Below, piece after piece: positions 1 to 8,277 of a stretch of DNA of 14,052 bases. The position numbers and the translations under genes are program-made. Each line of letters begins with the position of its first letter. Within the stretch, counting starts at the first letter, position 1. The notes under the pieces are model-generated. The model was not told the DNA's origin. It ran no database searches and was given only the letters and a program-made list of their open reading frames with translations. The DNA is from JAAYCO01 sp964632015 (GTDB lineage: Bacteria > Planctomycetota > Phycisphaerae > SM23-33): positions 1 to 14,052 of the forward strand of contig CAZWAT010000059.1 of NCBI GenBank assembly GCA_964632015.1, read 5' to 3'.

Positions 1-2
1 AG

Positions 3-896
3 TTCACGCCCGCGGAGCTTGAGTTTCTTGATCTTCCTGGGTTTGATCTGTCAGATGAGGCAGGGCGAAACAGGGCCAAGACTCACTGGCAGGCGCTGAG
101 GCAAAGCGATATGATCGTTATCGTAGTCCGCGGGTTTTCCTCCGATGCCGTAGGGGCGTATCGCGAGAGGATCAACCCCCGCAGCGACATTGACGAACTG
201 CTTGCTGAGATGATCTTCGCCGATCTTGACCAAGTGACAAACCGCATGGAAAGGCTCGAAGCCAGCCTCAAAAAACCATCCCCCAATCGCGAAGAACAGC
301 AGCGCGAATTCGAATTGATGGGTCGTTTGAAAGACGCCCTGGAAAACGAAAAATCCATCGCCCAGACAATTACCGGCGAACAGGAAAAACGCCTGCTCAG
401 AAGCTTCAGTTTTCTGTCGCAGAAACCTGTTCTGGGAGTTCTCAACTGTTCGGAGGACGACATCAACGCCGGCGAGTCGAGTGAATTTGGCGAAACTCCT
501 ACACTTCGCCTGTCGGCTCAGATTGAAGAGGAAATTGCCCAACTTGAGCCCGCCGAACGCCAGGAGTTTCTTGCGGATCTGGGTGTGACAAGTCCGGCGC
601 GTGATAGGTTGATTCGATCCTGCTATCAAAGCCTTGATCTTGTGAGTTTTTTCACTGTGGGCGACGATGAATGTCGAGCGTGGACTATCCCCGCAGGTAC
701 CGACGCGGTTACTGCCGCCCGCGAGATTCACAGCGACATCGCAAGGGGTTTCATACGAGCGGAGACGGTTTCGTATGTAGACTTCCGTGCGTGTGGCGAC
801 ATGAAGGCGGCGAAGGCTGCGGGAAAGATGAGGCTCGAAGGCAAGACGTACATCGTCCAGGACGGAGACATTCTTAACTTCCGCTTCAACGTCTGA
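3..896 (+). CDS. ychF: YchF/OLA1-like P-loop NTPase, 3' part (5' end outside window)
   Basis: The reading frame is open from base 3, so the gene starts left of the window. The first ATG inside the window (111) is internal, because family sequence lies upstream of it. The visible 297 residues match YchF from the G3 motif to the end in both order and length (E. coli YchF is about 363 residues). Visible landmarks are a G3-type DLPG (residues 10-13), a helical coiled-coil insert (about 60-125), a G4-like NCSE (148-151) matching the NxxE that gives YchF its ATP preference, and a C-terminal TGS-like domain (about 214-297) with RAWTI, GFIRAE, EGKTYIVQDGD and the terminal FRFNV. YchF proteins are ribosome-associated ATPases linked to stress responses. 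Oddity: the glycine- and lysine-rich switch II stretch after DxxG is replaced by acidic and polar residues, although the spacing is unchanged. It may therefore be a paralogue rather than the canonical protein. The P-loop is not visible. The AsmA-like gene follows after 12 bases. Confidence 0.88.
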   Translation, partial: FTPAELEFLDLPGFDLSDEAGRNRAKTHWQALRQSDMIVIVVRGFSSDAVGAYRERINPRSDIDELLAEMIFADLDQVTNRMERLEASLKKPSPNREEQQREFELMGRLKDALENEKSIAQTITGEQEKRLLRSFSFLSQKPVLGVLNCSEDDINAGESSEFGETPTLRLSAQIEEEIAQLEPAERQEFLADLGVTSPARDRLIRSCYQSLDLVSFFTVGDDECRAWTIPAGTDAVTAAREIHSDIARGFIRAETVSYVDFRACGDMKAAKAAGKMRLEGKTYIVQDGDILNFRFNV

Positions 897-908
897 TCTG
901 GGAGAACA

Positions 909-3900
909 TTGACGTCAAAGCGAGAACATCCTTCCCGGGGGCGTCTTAAGCGCCGCTGGTGGCAGAGACTACTCAGGACGCTGACGTTCATTTTGCTGGG
1001 TGTCGCGTGCCTCTATGTGGCGCTGCCTTACTGGCTGCCCGCTGACGCAATACGTCGACGGCTTGAGAGCGACCTGGCCAGGCAGATGGGTGTGAACGTT
1101 TCCATTGGTTCAGTGTCCATCAACTGGGCGGGTATCGAGATTCACGACCTCGCCATTGAGGCCCCTGAATATACCCTGCCCCAGCGGGACCTGGTGCATG
1201 TCAAACGAATCAGTGCGTCCTTCGAACCGCTGAGATTCATCTTCCAAAAGCGCCTGTCGTGGATGAGGATCAACCGTGCAGCCGTGGTGGTCGCAATCGG
1301 CGAAGAAGGCAATTTGAGCGTCGCGCCGCTACGGAGGCTCGAGCCGAACATCCGCACGGGGCGATTGAGCGTGAGCAACTGCGAAATTGTCATCGAACCC
1401 CCGGGCGAAGGCGATTGTGTGCTGGTTCATCTTCGCGATGCGCAGGTGCTCGAGGGGCGATCTCTGTCGCTGGGTATGGTGAGCGTCACCGCCTATCTTG
1501 ACCAGGACGACAACGATGCACCTGTGACCATCAACTTCAGAGAAGGTTCCGCCAGGGATACCGTTGCCGGCGTTGCGTCCATGAAATTTGCCAACGTGGA
1601 TCTTTCAACGCTGCCGTTGTGGGGGCTGGGGCTTTCGAAACTGGGCGGAAGATGCACGGCGGCGGTGACGGTTCAGGCGAATCGGCAGGGTCAGCTTGAA
1701 AGCTTCACTTGGGATATTGCCGTCAAGGACCTTGACGTTCAGCGCAAGGACGGGGGAACCTTGCCCACGATAGAAAACGCGCTTGCCCGCGGATCGGCAG
1801 CGATAGATCTGGTGACAAACAGGCTTGACCTGCTTGACGCACGGTTTGAGATTGGAGGCATGGATCTGCGGGCGAAGGGTGCGTTTTTTACGAATGTGGA
1901 TCCATGGATAGAAGGCGTGCAGTGGGCAAACGTTGAGGGGCGGGTCTATCCTGAAGAACTCGCTGTCCTGTTTGGTGGTTCCGAGAAACGGGCCGGTGAC
2001 ATCGCTGCCAAAGGTCCCATCGCACTGGAAGTGAAGGTACGTGAAGCCCAGCCGCGGAACTACACCGATGGCAAGCTGCACGTTAACGCCTCTGTCCACG
2101 CGGATGACTTGTCAATTGTCGCCGGTTCGCGCATGGTAAAGCCGGCTGGCAGGGCGATGCGGGCACATATCGATGGCGAACTGGACATAAGCGATTTGAC
2201 CTTGACTGCCCGTCAGCACATGGTTGCGTTAGGCGACAATGTTTTCACAGGCGCGGGTCGGCTCAGTTCGCTGAGGCGTTTTGTTGACGGCAGTTCAGCA
2301 GTCCCCGCCAATGCCGCGGATTGGCTGACCGAGCTTGCCCAAACAGAGTGGAAGGGGTCGTGGGAGATAAACGACCTTGCGGAACTTGCCGATCTTCTTG
2401 GCGATGAAGTTGTCGAGGAACTTGGTATCTCTGGCCCGGTGCGGGGAAAGTGGTCGCTTGCCCAAATAGGTCAGCCGATGGTTCATTTCGCATTAAACAT
2501 TCCATCAGGCACCGCCGTAAGCACGCCACACTTCACCAAGCCCATCGAAGAGGATTGGCAGATGGTGGCGTCGGGCATGCTTTCGCCAAAGAACACATCT
2601 ATTGAAGATATAAACATACATATGGTGACTCCATATGGCAGGGTTCACGTGTTTAATGCGTCTGTCGGTCTGGATGATGGCCTGATGTGCGATGGCGGGT
2701 TCGAGGTTGATCGTGTGGAGGGCCTGCTGGCATGCGTGCAGGTTGAGCCTCTTGCACATGTTACCGGCAGGCTGGTGGGGCAGGCATCGTGGGACAAGGG
2801 ACGATGGCGCGTTGATTGTGATATTGAAGAGGCCGGCGTGGTGATTGCATCGCTTGATGAGCCTACAGGAGATGATCTGGTCAACAAGGCGATGGGGGCT
2901 CCGGGCATGATCTCGTTGCATGGGCAGTGGGGAAGCGACGTGAATATGTACTGTTCGGGCGCGTATGGGGAAGTGCGGGGAAGGGTGTATCCACGGGCAC
3001 AGGCGACAGACATGGAGGCGGAGTTGCATTTGACCCGCAGCGAGCGCCTGCTGGACGTATCGCCCATGTTGGCCAGGTGGGCCGAAGACTTGCGGTTGAG
3101 CGGGCCTATGGTGGCGCAGGTATGGGTTCGCGACGCCGGTCAAGATGCCAAGTTCGGCCTGTCTTGTGACGCAACCACGATGCGGGTTGAGATTGATGGC
3201 AGGTCGAAACCTCCTGGCGTGCCTTTGCTTGTGCAATTGGTCGGGCAGTTATCGCAGAGAGTTGGTAGCTCGCACTTAAGTGTGCGGGAGGCTGTTGTGG
3301 ACGTTGGTGGGTGGGTTGCCGAATTCACAGGGCGATGCGATCTGCTCGAAGGCACGCCTGTCAGCCTGCAATCTATCAGGAATCTTCACGCTGAGGCCGA
3401 GGTGTCAGCGCCGTTGAATGCGCCGGGTTTGGTGCTTGTGCCGGAACTGGCGAAGAGGCTGGACGAATACGCAATCGCTGGCCGGTCGCGTCTGCATATT
3501 TCGGTTCAGCAGACGGACGAGCAGTTCAACTCGCAGCTTGAATTGGGGCTGTCTGAGGTGTCGGCAGATATACCGGATCTGATCAACAAGCCCGCCGGTA
3601 TTCCGGCACACGTCCGGGCGGAGATTACCCTGCCCACCGACCTCGCCTGGGTTCGACTGAGGAATTCCCACATCCGTGTGGGCGAGCTTCATGCAATCGC
3701 GGCCGGTCGTGTGAACATGTCGCTCGACGAGGCGGGAATGATTAAGCTTGAAAGGTCATCTGTGCAGGCGTCGGTGTCGTGCGAAGATCTTTCATCGCTC
3801 CGAACGGTGTTTCACGCGGCGAATGAGCTTGAGCCTGAGGGCATCGGGTTCGTCAACATTCGCTGGGAGGGGTCAGATTTGACGCTCATCGAGGCGATAA

Positions 3901-5096
3901 CGCCTGGCGCAAGCATTATGCACGCAGGCAGGCGGGTATCGCTGTCGGGGCGGGTGACTGTTGATGACATTAAACCCACAGCGGACGACCTGCCAGAGGT
4001 CGGCAGGGTGGTGATTGATCGCCTGGGGTTCGAGGCCGGGCCTAACACAGGCTCTATCTCGGCGGATATCGCCAATCCCCTCCATAAGCCAACTGGGCAG
4101 GTGCGAATCATCGCGACCCAACTGGATGACAAGGATATCGTCGACTGGCTGGGAGGGGGAATACCCGCCGAAGGCGAGCTTGATGAAGACGAAAAAAGTC
4201 GGCTCACCCAAAGAGCGGGTGAAATGGCCGACGCTCTCGATAAGCTTCTTGCCGAGGCCCGCCTGGGCGTTCATGCGAGCATCGGCGTGATGAGGTCGTT
4301 CGACACAGGCGTGAAGGAATATTACGACGCTACCAATGTCGATGTAAGAGCAATGGCCCGTAACGGAAGACTGCGGGGCGAAATGCTCGCGGGTCTGTAT
4401 GGTGGGCAGATCAGGAAATCTATTGAACTCGATACAAAAGACCCCGAAATGCCGATGACGATCAAGACCAGCCTGGCGAATGTCAGTGCCACCGAAAGCA
4501 TGCAGCCGCAGATAGAGAGATACTTCCCCGGAAACACCGTATTCGGAACTTTCAACCGCACAGATAAGCTTTGGGCGCCGCTGGTGGATGTTATCGCCAA
4601 CACTTTGGATGCGAGATATCGCTGCATTTGGGCGGGTTCGGCGAGAACCGTGACAGTCGATGGGATGGTCCAAGGCCAGGCGGCCCCGTCGTTCATCATC
4701 AAGATGTTCCCCGACCTGAACCTTACCCATTATAACTACAGCAGGATGACCGCCTTCGCGACGTTCCAGGATGACGGCTGGGCGGAAAACGACATGATCT
4801 TCTCAGGCTCGCTGTATGACCTGTACATGACTGGCACGACCGATCCTGATAACATCGTGCGATACGAGGTGGGGCTGATCCTTTTGAGCACGCCCCAGTC
4901 GCCGGAATGGAACCACGATTACAGGTTCGGCAGGATACCCCTGTTCAAGGTGCAAGCGAGAATCGTTGATGGTGAACTGGTGGACCAGGTCGTTTCATAT
5001 CCCTGGCCGAACGAGACGCTGGGGACGATCTTCATCAAGAACAATCTGTTCTACCGCATCTGGCTCACCCGCAACAAGAACAGGTCAACGCCATAG
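909..5096 (+). CDS. Large AsmA-like envelope protein (1395 aa)
   Basis: A basic N-terminus (RGRLKRRWWQR) is followed by one membrane helix at about residues 22-43. Next comes the segment typical of the AsmA/YhdP/TamB group: a helix LPADAIRRRLESDLARQMG, then VNVSIGSVSINWAGIEIHDL (about 44-80). The rest is long and beta-rich without enzyme motifs. The C-terminal part (about 1140-1390) has the repeated GxL..G pattern of AsmA-like C-terminal regions (LYGGQI, then SGSLYDLYMTGTTD). AsmA-type proteins are anchored in the inner membrane and reach into the periplasm. Several act in outer-membrane biogenesis or phospholipid transport, and that role here is inference. The start is TTG with a GGAG at 901-904 only four bases upstream. 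It is chosen because later ATG codons would remove the membrane anchor. The gene sits 12 bases after the YchF-like gene, so they are probably cotranscribed. It ends 10 bases from the convergent GH3 gene. Confidence 0.8.
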   Translation: MTSKREHPSRGRLKRRWWQRLLRTLTFILLGVACLYVALPYWLPADAIRRRLESDLARQMGVNVSIGSVSINWAGIEIHDLAIEAPEYTLPQRDLVHVKRISASFEPLRFIFQKRLSWMRINRAAVVVAIGEEGNLSVAPLRRLEPNIRTGRLSVSNCEIVIEPPGEGDCVLVHLRDAQVLEGRSLSLGMVSVTAYLDQDDNDAPVTINFREGSARDTVAGVASMKFANVDLSTLPLWGLGLSKLGGRCTAAVTVQANRQGQLESFTWDIAVKDLDVQRKDGGTLPTIENALARGSAAIDLVTNRLDLLDARFEIGGMDLRAKGAFFTNVDPWIEGVQWANVEGRVYPEELAVLFGGSEKRAGDIAAKGPIALEVKVREAQPRNYTDGKLHVNASVHADDLSIVAGSRMVKPAGRAMRAHIDGELDISDLTLTARQHMVALGDNVFTGAGRLSSLRRFVDGSSAVPANAADWLTELAQTEWKGSWEINDLAELADLLGDEVVEELGISGPVRGKWSLAQIGQPMVHFALNIPSGTAVSTPHFTKPIEEDWQMVASGMLSPKNTSIEDINIHMVTPYGRVHVFNASVGLDDGLMCDGGFEVDRVEGLLACVQVEPLAHVTGRLVGQASWDKGRWRVDCDIEEAGVVIASLDEPTGDDLVNKAMGAPGMISLHGQWGSDVNMYCSGAYGEVRGRVYPRAQATDMEAELHLTRSERLLDVSPMLARWAEDLRLSGPMVAQVWVRDAGQDAKFGLSCDATTMRVEIDGRSKPPGVPLLVQLVGQLSQRVGSSHLSVREAVVDVGGWVAEFTGRCDLLEGTPVSLQSIRNLHAEAEVSAPLNAPGLVLVPELAKRLDEYAIAGRSRLHISVQQTDEQFNSQLELGLSEVSADIPDLINKPAGIPAHVRAEITLPTDLAWVRLRNSHIRVGELHAIAAGRVNMSLDEAGMIKLERSSVQASVSCEDLSSLRTVFHAANELEPEGIGFVNIRWEGSDLTLIEAITPGASIMHAGRRVSLSGRVTVDDIKPTADDLPEVGRVVIDRLGFEAGPNTGSISADIANPLHKPTGQVRIIATQLDDKDIVDWLGGGIPAEGELDEDEKSRLTQRAGEMADALDKLLAEARLGVHASIGVMRSFDTGVKEYYDATNVDVRAMARNGRLRGEMLAGLYGGQIRKSIELDTKDPEMPMTIKTSLANVSATESMQPQIERYFPGNTVFGTFNRTDKLWAPLVDVIANTLDARYRCIWAGSARTVTVDGMVQGQAAPSFIIKMFPDLNLTHYNYSRMTAFATFQDDGWAENDMIFSGSLYDLYMTGTTDPDNIVRYEVGLILLSTPQSPEWNHDYRFGRIPLFKVQARIVDGELVDQVVSYPWPNETLGTIFIKNNLFYRIWLTRNKNRSTP

Positions 5097-5106
5097 AGAC
5101 GCCTCA

Positions 5107-6729
5107 TCATGGCTGGGTCGGTTCGAGCACTTCGGTCAGCAGGTACTTGTGTTTGTATTGCTCGGTTCTGCCTCTTCGCAGACGGATATTTTCGCGTTCC
5201 CTGGCTTCCATTTCTTCGGGGCTCATGATGATTGTCTGCAAGGGTCCAAGCCGGCCTGTGGCGCGTTTGGAGCGGTATTCCATATTCAGCTCCCAAAGGG
5301 CGTGATCCATGCGATCCATAAGCTCCGCTGACATTTCCGGGCTTATCCCTGCGATGCGAACCTCATAATACGGAACATCCGCAAAACATCCCTGCATGAC
5401 GAACCGTTCGACCCTGGTGTGCAGATCGGCTGATGCTCGGCGCATCGCCTCGACCACCTGCTGTTCTGTCAGCTTTTCGCCGGTCATGTTGGCTGTGTGT
5501 CTTCCACGGGAGAGAAACTCGAATACGGGGCTGTTGCCCATGTACCCAGTCACTCGAACGCGATCATCCATGTTGTATCGCCAGAGGCACGCCCAGTTGG
5601 TTATAATAAGGGTGTATTCCTGTCCGACTTCGAGCTGGTGTGCTCGCATGGGTTTGTCTTCGCCGTCAGGCAGGAATTCAAGGAAGTTCGACGTTATCTC
5701 AGCCACGCCGGAGGGCGTGCTGTCTTCGAGTGGTACAGAGAACCTCCCCTCGCTCGCCAGCAGACCAATATCAACGATCGGCACGTCGGGGAACAGTTCC
5801 CGCAGCCGGGGGAGGTAGAGTTTCAGCGTACCGCCCGTCCAGTTGCCCAGGAATCCAACGTTCCAGAAGTGACTCGGATGAAGCATTCCGTCCTTTGCGA
5901 CCTTGCGTTCAAGTGAGCGTGCGAACGACCTGGCGGGCCTGAGATTTCCCATCGGCCCGGCGGGGGAGTGGGGCGGCGTGCAGGTGCCGTCGTGTATGTC
6001 TCTGATAAGTCTTTCGGCGTTGTCAGTGCCGACGGTGATGAGCTTGATGATGCTCGATGGATTGGCGGTGACGATCATGGCGACATCGCGAACAATGGCC
6101 AGCCGAAGAATGCAGTAAAACTTATCGTCCGGGTCGGCGAGCTCGTTGACCGAGGCGGACCTGACGTACATTCTCCGGACAATTCGTTTCTGTGTCTCCG
6201 CCAGCAGGCCGCTGATTGCCCCGCAGGGTACCCCGCATGGGCTGAGCGTCTCACGCATTGGCGAGGAGATCTGAAGCACGGGCCTTAAGAACGCATGGGC
6301 ATGTCTTCTCAGGGCGGCAAGCCCCCAGATGTTCCAGCCTCTGCGGATGCACGAAAGAAACCGATTGGTGACCGGGATGTATTTCGGCTCACCAGTCGTG
6401 CCGCTGGTCATGGCGAACATCAGTACAGACTCACCCGGTGGAATCAATGCCTGGGTTTCGCCTTCAAGCACGCGTTTGATGTAGGGCTCGACGCCGTCAT
6501 AACCGCTCACGGGAACCCGCTGGGTGAAATCCTGGTAGTTTCTGATGCCCGAGAAGTCATGATCCCGCCCGAAGGCTGTCGGTTCACTGGCGCGCACCAT
6601 CTCAAGCAGCATCCGATTCTGCAGGTCCTCGGTGTGCTGGTGGGCGTTTATGAACCTGGAAAGCTGCCTCGATGCGTGCATTCCTGCCAGGTGGGCCGCC
6701 GGTTTAAGTAGTATCCTCGCCAAAGACAT
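5107..6729 (-). CDS. GH3-family acyl-adenylate/amido synthetase-like protein
   Basis: This 540-residue protein belongs to the GH3 ('auxin-responsive promoter') family of ANL-type adenylate-forming enzymes. Plant members join amino acids to jasmonate or auxin through an acyl-AMP intermediate. The bacterial substrates are mostly unknown and I cannot name one here. Motifs seen are the ATP/phosphate loop TSGTTGEPKYIPV (108-120), motif LLASEG (323-328), the adenine/ribose-binding YNMDDRVRVTGY (385-396), the C-domain hinge region NMTGEKLTE (416-424), and the C-terminal EQYKHKYL (523-530), close to the GH3 QxKxPR end. Length agrees with the family (about 500-600). The start ATG has no Shine-Dalgarno. 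A TATACT box six bases upstream would place transcription initiation at or near the ATG, so a leaderless message is possible. It lies 69 bases after holA on the same strand. No signal peptide is seen, so it is likely cytoplasmic. Confidence 0.88.
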   Translation of the reverse strand: MSLARILLKPAAHLAGMHASRQLSRFINAHQHTEDLQNRMLLEMVRASEPTAFGRDHDFSGIRNYQDFTQRVPVSGYDGVEPYIKRVLEGETQALIPPGESVLMFAMTSGTTGEPKYIPVTNRFLSCIRRGWNIWGLAALRRHAHAFLRPVLQISSPMRETLSPCGVPCGAISGLLAETQKRIVRRMYVRSASVNELADPDDKFYCILRLAIVRDVAMIVTANPSSIIKLITVGTDNAERLIRDIHDGTCTPPHSPAGPMGNLRPARSFARSLERKVAKDGMLHPSHFWNVGFLGNWTGGTLKLYLPRLRELFPDVPIVDIGLLASEGRFSVPLEDSTPSGVAEITSNFLEFLPDGEDKPMRAHQLEVGQEYTLIITNWACLWRYNMDDRVRVTGYMGNSPVFEFLSRGRHTANMTGEKLTEQQVVEAMRRASADLHTRVERFVMQGCFADVPYYEVRIAGISPEMSAELMDRMDHALWELNMEYRSKRATGRLGPLQTIIMSPEEMEARERENIRLRRGRTEQYKHKYLLTEVLEPTQP

Positions 6730-6798
6730 GGCGGGAGTATAGACGCAAATTGCCCGAAGATAAAGACGCTAGTGGGACGCTATCGCCGGTATGCCCGG

Positions 6799-7752
6799 TC
6801 AGTTGCACAAGGTCACGATCAACTCGCAGAGCATCGCGTGTGGCTTTGCGCCGGACTTGAGTGCCAGGTCGGCGGCAATAAGGCGCCGCGCATCGCCATA
6901 GAGCTTTGAAAGGCTCCTGCGGCGCATCAAACCGAGAAACTCCTGCTTCGCCTTGAACGGTATGTTGAACGGTAGGGCGGTGGCGGGGTCGTTGCCCTCC
7001 ATCGCGGCGCTCTTGCCCCTGATAGCCGTCCTGATGTGGGAGGCCAGCGAGCCGAGAACCATGAACTCGTTTCCGCGCACGGTGAGCGTCGCCCCAAGCG
7101 CAACCAGCGCATCGGGTATATTGCCTGACGTGACGGCGTTCTTAAGAGCCCAGCCAGAAATGTGCTGGCCCGATGTCGTTATCGCCCGCACGTCTTCGAT
7201 TGCGATTTCAGGCTTGCCGTCAACATAAAGCGCAAGCTTTTCAATTTCGCTGTCAATGGCGGCGAGATCCCTGCCGGTGCTTTCAAGAAGGGCAGCGGCA
7301 GCCTGGGGAGTAATGCTTTTACGTCGCTGAGAGACCAGCTTCCTGATCGTACCCTGGAGGTTGTCTTTCTGATCAATAGAACAATTGATAACCTTGCCCA
7401 CCTTGGCGACCAGTTTGGACAGACGGTATGTCTTGCTCCACTTGTTAACTATCAGAACCAGCGATGCCGTATCGGAAGGGTGTTGGAGGTATTCCTCCAG
7501 TTCCTTGCGGTTCTGATCAACAAAGTCGTCGGCGTTGCGGACAAGCACCGCCCTGCGGGTCGCGAGGAAGGGTAGAGTCGTAAGCTCAACCAGTACATCA
7601 GCAAGAGGAACCGGAGGCTCAAAAGAGGCGACGCAGAGTTGTGGGTCTGCGCCGCCTATTATCTCAGAGATGATCTGCTTTCGATGAGAGTCCTTCAGAA
7701 ACTCATCATCGCCAACTAGAACATATACCGGTTTCTGAGCATCCAGCGTCAT
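6799..7752 (-). CDS. holA: DNA polymerase III subunit delta
   Basis: The delta subunit is the clamp-loader component that opens the beta sliding clamp during replication. The 317-residue product has the family layout. The N-terminus VYVLVGDDEFLKDSHRKQI (9-27) has the degenerate nucleotide-site region of delta. Then comes PFLATRRAVLVRNADDF (61-77) and the beta-strand SLVLIVNKW (97-105). The domain II helix TGRDLAAIDSEIEKLALYV (159-177) carries the signature DLxxxxxEIEKLALY. It continues with IAIEDVRAIT (184-193) and a helical C-terminal collar domain with LGSLASHIR (233-241). E. coli HolA is 343 residues. The start ATG lies 32 bases after the arsR stop with no terminator between, so it may share the arsR transcript. 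That would be an unusual regulatory partner for a replication gene. A GGAA is visible about 7-11 bases upstream of the ATG. Confidence 0.93.
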   Translation of the reverse strand: MTLDAQKPVYVLVGDDEFLKDSHRKQIISEIIGGADPQLCVASFEPPVPLADVLVELTTLPFLATRRAVLVRNADDFVDQNRKELEEYLQHPSDTASLVLIVNKWSKTYRLSKLVAKVGKVINCSIDQKDNLQGTIRKLVSQRRKSITPQAAAALLESTGRDLAAIDSEIEKLALYVDGKPEIAIEDVRAITTSGQHISGWALKNAVTSGNIPDALVALGATLTVRGNEFMVLGSLASHIRTAIRGKSAAMEGNDPATALPFNIPFKAKQEFLGLMRRRSLSKLYGDARRLIAADLALKSGAKPHAMLCELIVTLCN

Positions 7753-7784
7753 TGCATCATTCCAAGCCGATTTCGACCTGGAAA

Positions 7785-8117
7785 CTAAGACACCAGTCCA
7801 AGAACAACTTTTCCAAGCCTGAGCATTGAGGACTGCTTAAGCAGCGTGTTGAACGCCTTTCCATACTTGAGCTTCTCTAGCGTATTGATGGTGTAGAAGA
7901 TCTCTTTGCCTTTTCGTTGGCTTGAGACCACATCACCCATACGCAGGATGCTCAGATGGTGCGACACCGTCGGTTGCGGAGTCTTGAGCCTCTTGCAAAG
8001 GTCGGTAACGTTTCTCTCGCCATCCTGCAACTCAATGAGAATGCGGAGACGAGTTTCGTCACCGAGGATTCGAAAAAGTTGAGCAAGTACAGTCACGTTT
8101 TCATCGGATTTGGCCAT
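7785..8117 (-). CDS. ArsR-family winged-helix transcriptional regulator
   Basis: The 110-residue protein has the ArsR/SmtB fold. It shows helix LFRILGDETRLRILIEL (14-30), the helix-turn-helix with recognition helix TPQPTVSHHLSILRMGDVV (46-64), and the wing SSQRKGKEIFYTI (65-77). Family members are dimeric repressors released by metal, redox change or another signal, or are constitutive. The metal site of ArsR/CadC (ELCVCDL) is absent. The only cysteine is Cys41 in VTDLCKRL, so the inducer cannot be guessed from known sites. The C-terminus (95-110) is short and hydrophobic. The start is supported by AGGA at 8125-8128, seven bases upstream. A TATGAA-N6-TTCATA inverted repeat covers the -10 box, which suggests autoregulation. 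holA follows after 32 bases. The target outside its own transcript is unknown; the small membrane gene upstream ends in a terminator before this gene. Confidence 0.9.
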   Translation of the reverse strand: MAKSDENVTVLAQLFRILGDETRLRILIELQDGERNVTDLCKRLKTPQPTVSHHLSILRMGDVVSSQRKGKEIFYTINTLEKLKYGKAFNTLLKQSSMLRLGKVVLGLVS

Positions 8118-8127
8118 GGTAGATTCC

Positions 8128-8145
8128 TATGAAACTATATTCATA
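8128..8145. promoter_or_regulatory. Inverted repeat, candidate ArsR operator
   Basis: A perfect TATGAA-N6-TTCATA inverted repeat lies 10 bases upstream of the arsR ATG. It overlaps the proposed -10 box and transcription start. A dimer bound here would block RNA polymerase, the usual mode of ArsR autorepression. The repeat is seen; its binding by this ArsR is inferred. Confidence 0.5.
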
Positions 8146-8168
8146 CCAGAAAAAAAGGGACAGGGCAA
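8140..8168 (-). promoter_or_regulatory. Candidate sigma70 promoter of arsR
   Basis: On the minus strand TTGCCC (-35, bases 8163-8168) and TATGAA (-10, bases 8140-8145) are separated by 17 bases. Each hexamer matches the consensus at four of six positions. Initiation near 8133 would give a leader of about 15 bases containing the AGGA ribosome binding site. It lies just downstream of the terminator that ends the preceding small gene, where a new promoter would be needed. Confidence 0.5.
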
Positions 8169-8171
8169 CAA

Positions 8172-8207
8172 CAAACAAAAAACTAAGCCCTTGTAAAAAC
8201 AAGGCCT
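8172..8207 (-). terminator. Intrinsic terminator of the 41-aa gene
   Basis: On the minus strand an imperfect stem (bases 8186-8207: CCTTGT/ACAAGG with a TTTT loop, extended by two pairs past one C-C position) is followed by TTTTTT and further T-rich sequence (8172-8182). It would end transcription from the 41-residue gene and separate it from arsR. Confidence 0.6.
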
Positions 8208-8230
8208 GGCGCGGCTGTCGCTCACGCTTA

Positions 8231-8276
8231 CAATATGGCTGGGGTAGAAAGGTTTTGGACTATCCAGACCATATTG
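8231..8276. repeat. 46-base inverted repeat / long hairpin
   Basis: CAATATGG (8231-8238) and CCATATTG (8269-8276) form a perfect eight-pair outer stem. Inside it, after a small asymmetric loop, about seven further pairs form between 8240-8247 and 8260-8266 (TGG/CCA and TAG/CTA, with one G-T pair and one bulge). The apical loop is about 12 bases. It lies between the 41-residue gene and its terminator, so it would be part of that 3' untranslated RNA. I do not recognise it as a known RNA family. Confidence 0.55.
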
Positions 8277-8277
8277 C

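Noticed and set aside
3873..4730. 285-residue open frame antisense to the AsmA-like gene, and a 243-residue one at 2505-3236
   Set aside because: Both lie wholly opposite a long coherent gene, show no family motifs and have low-complexity composition typical of antisense frames.
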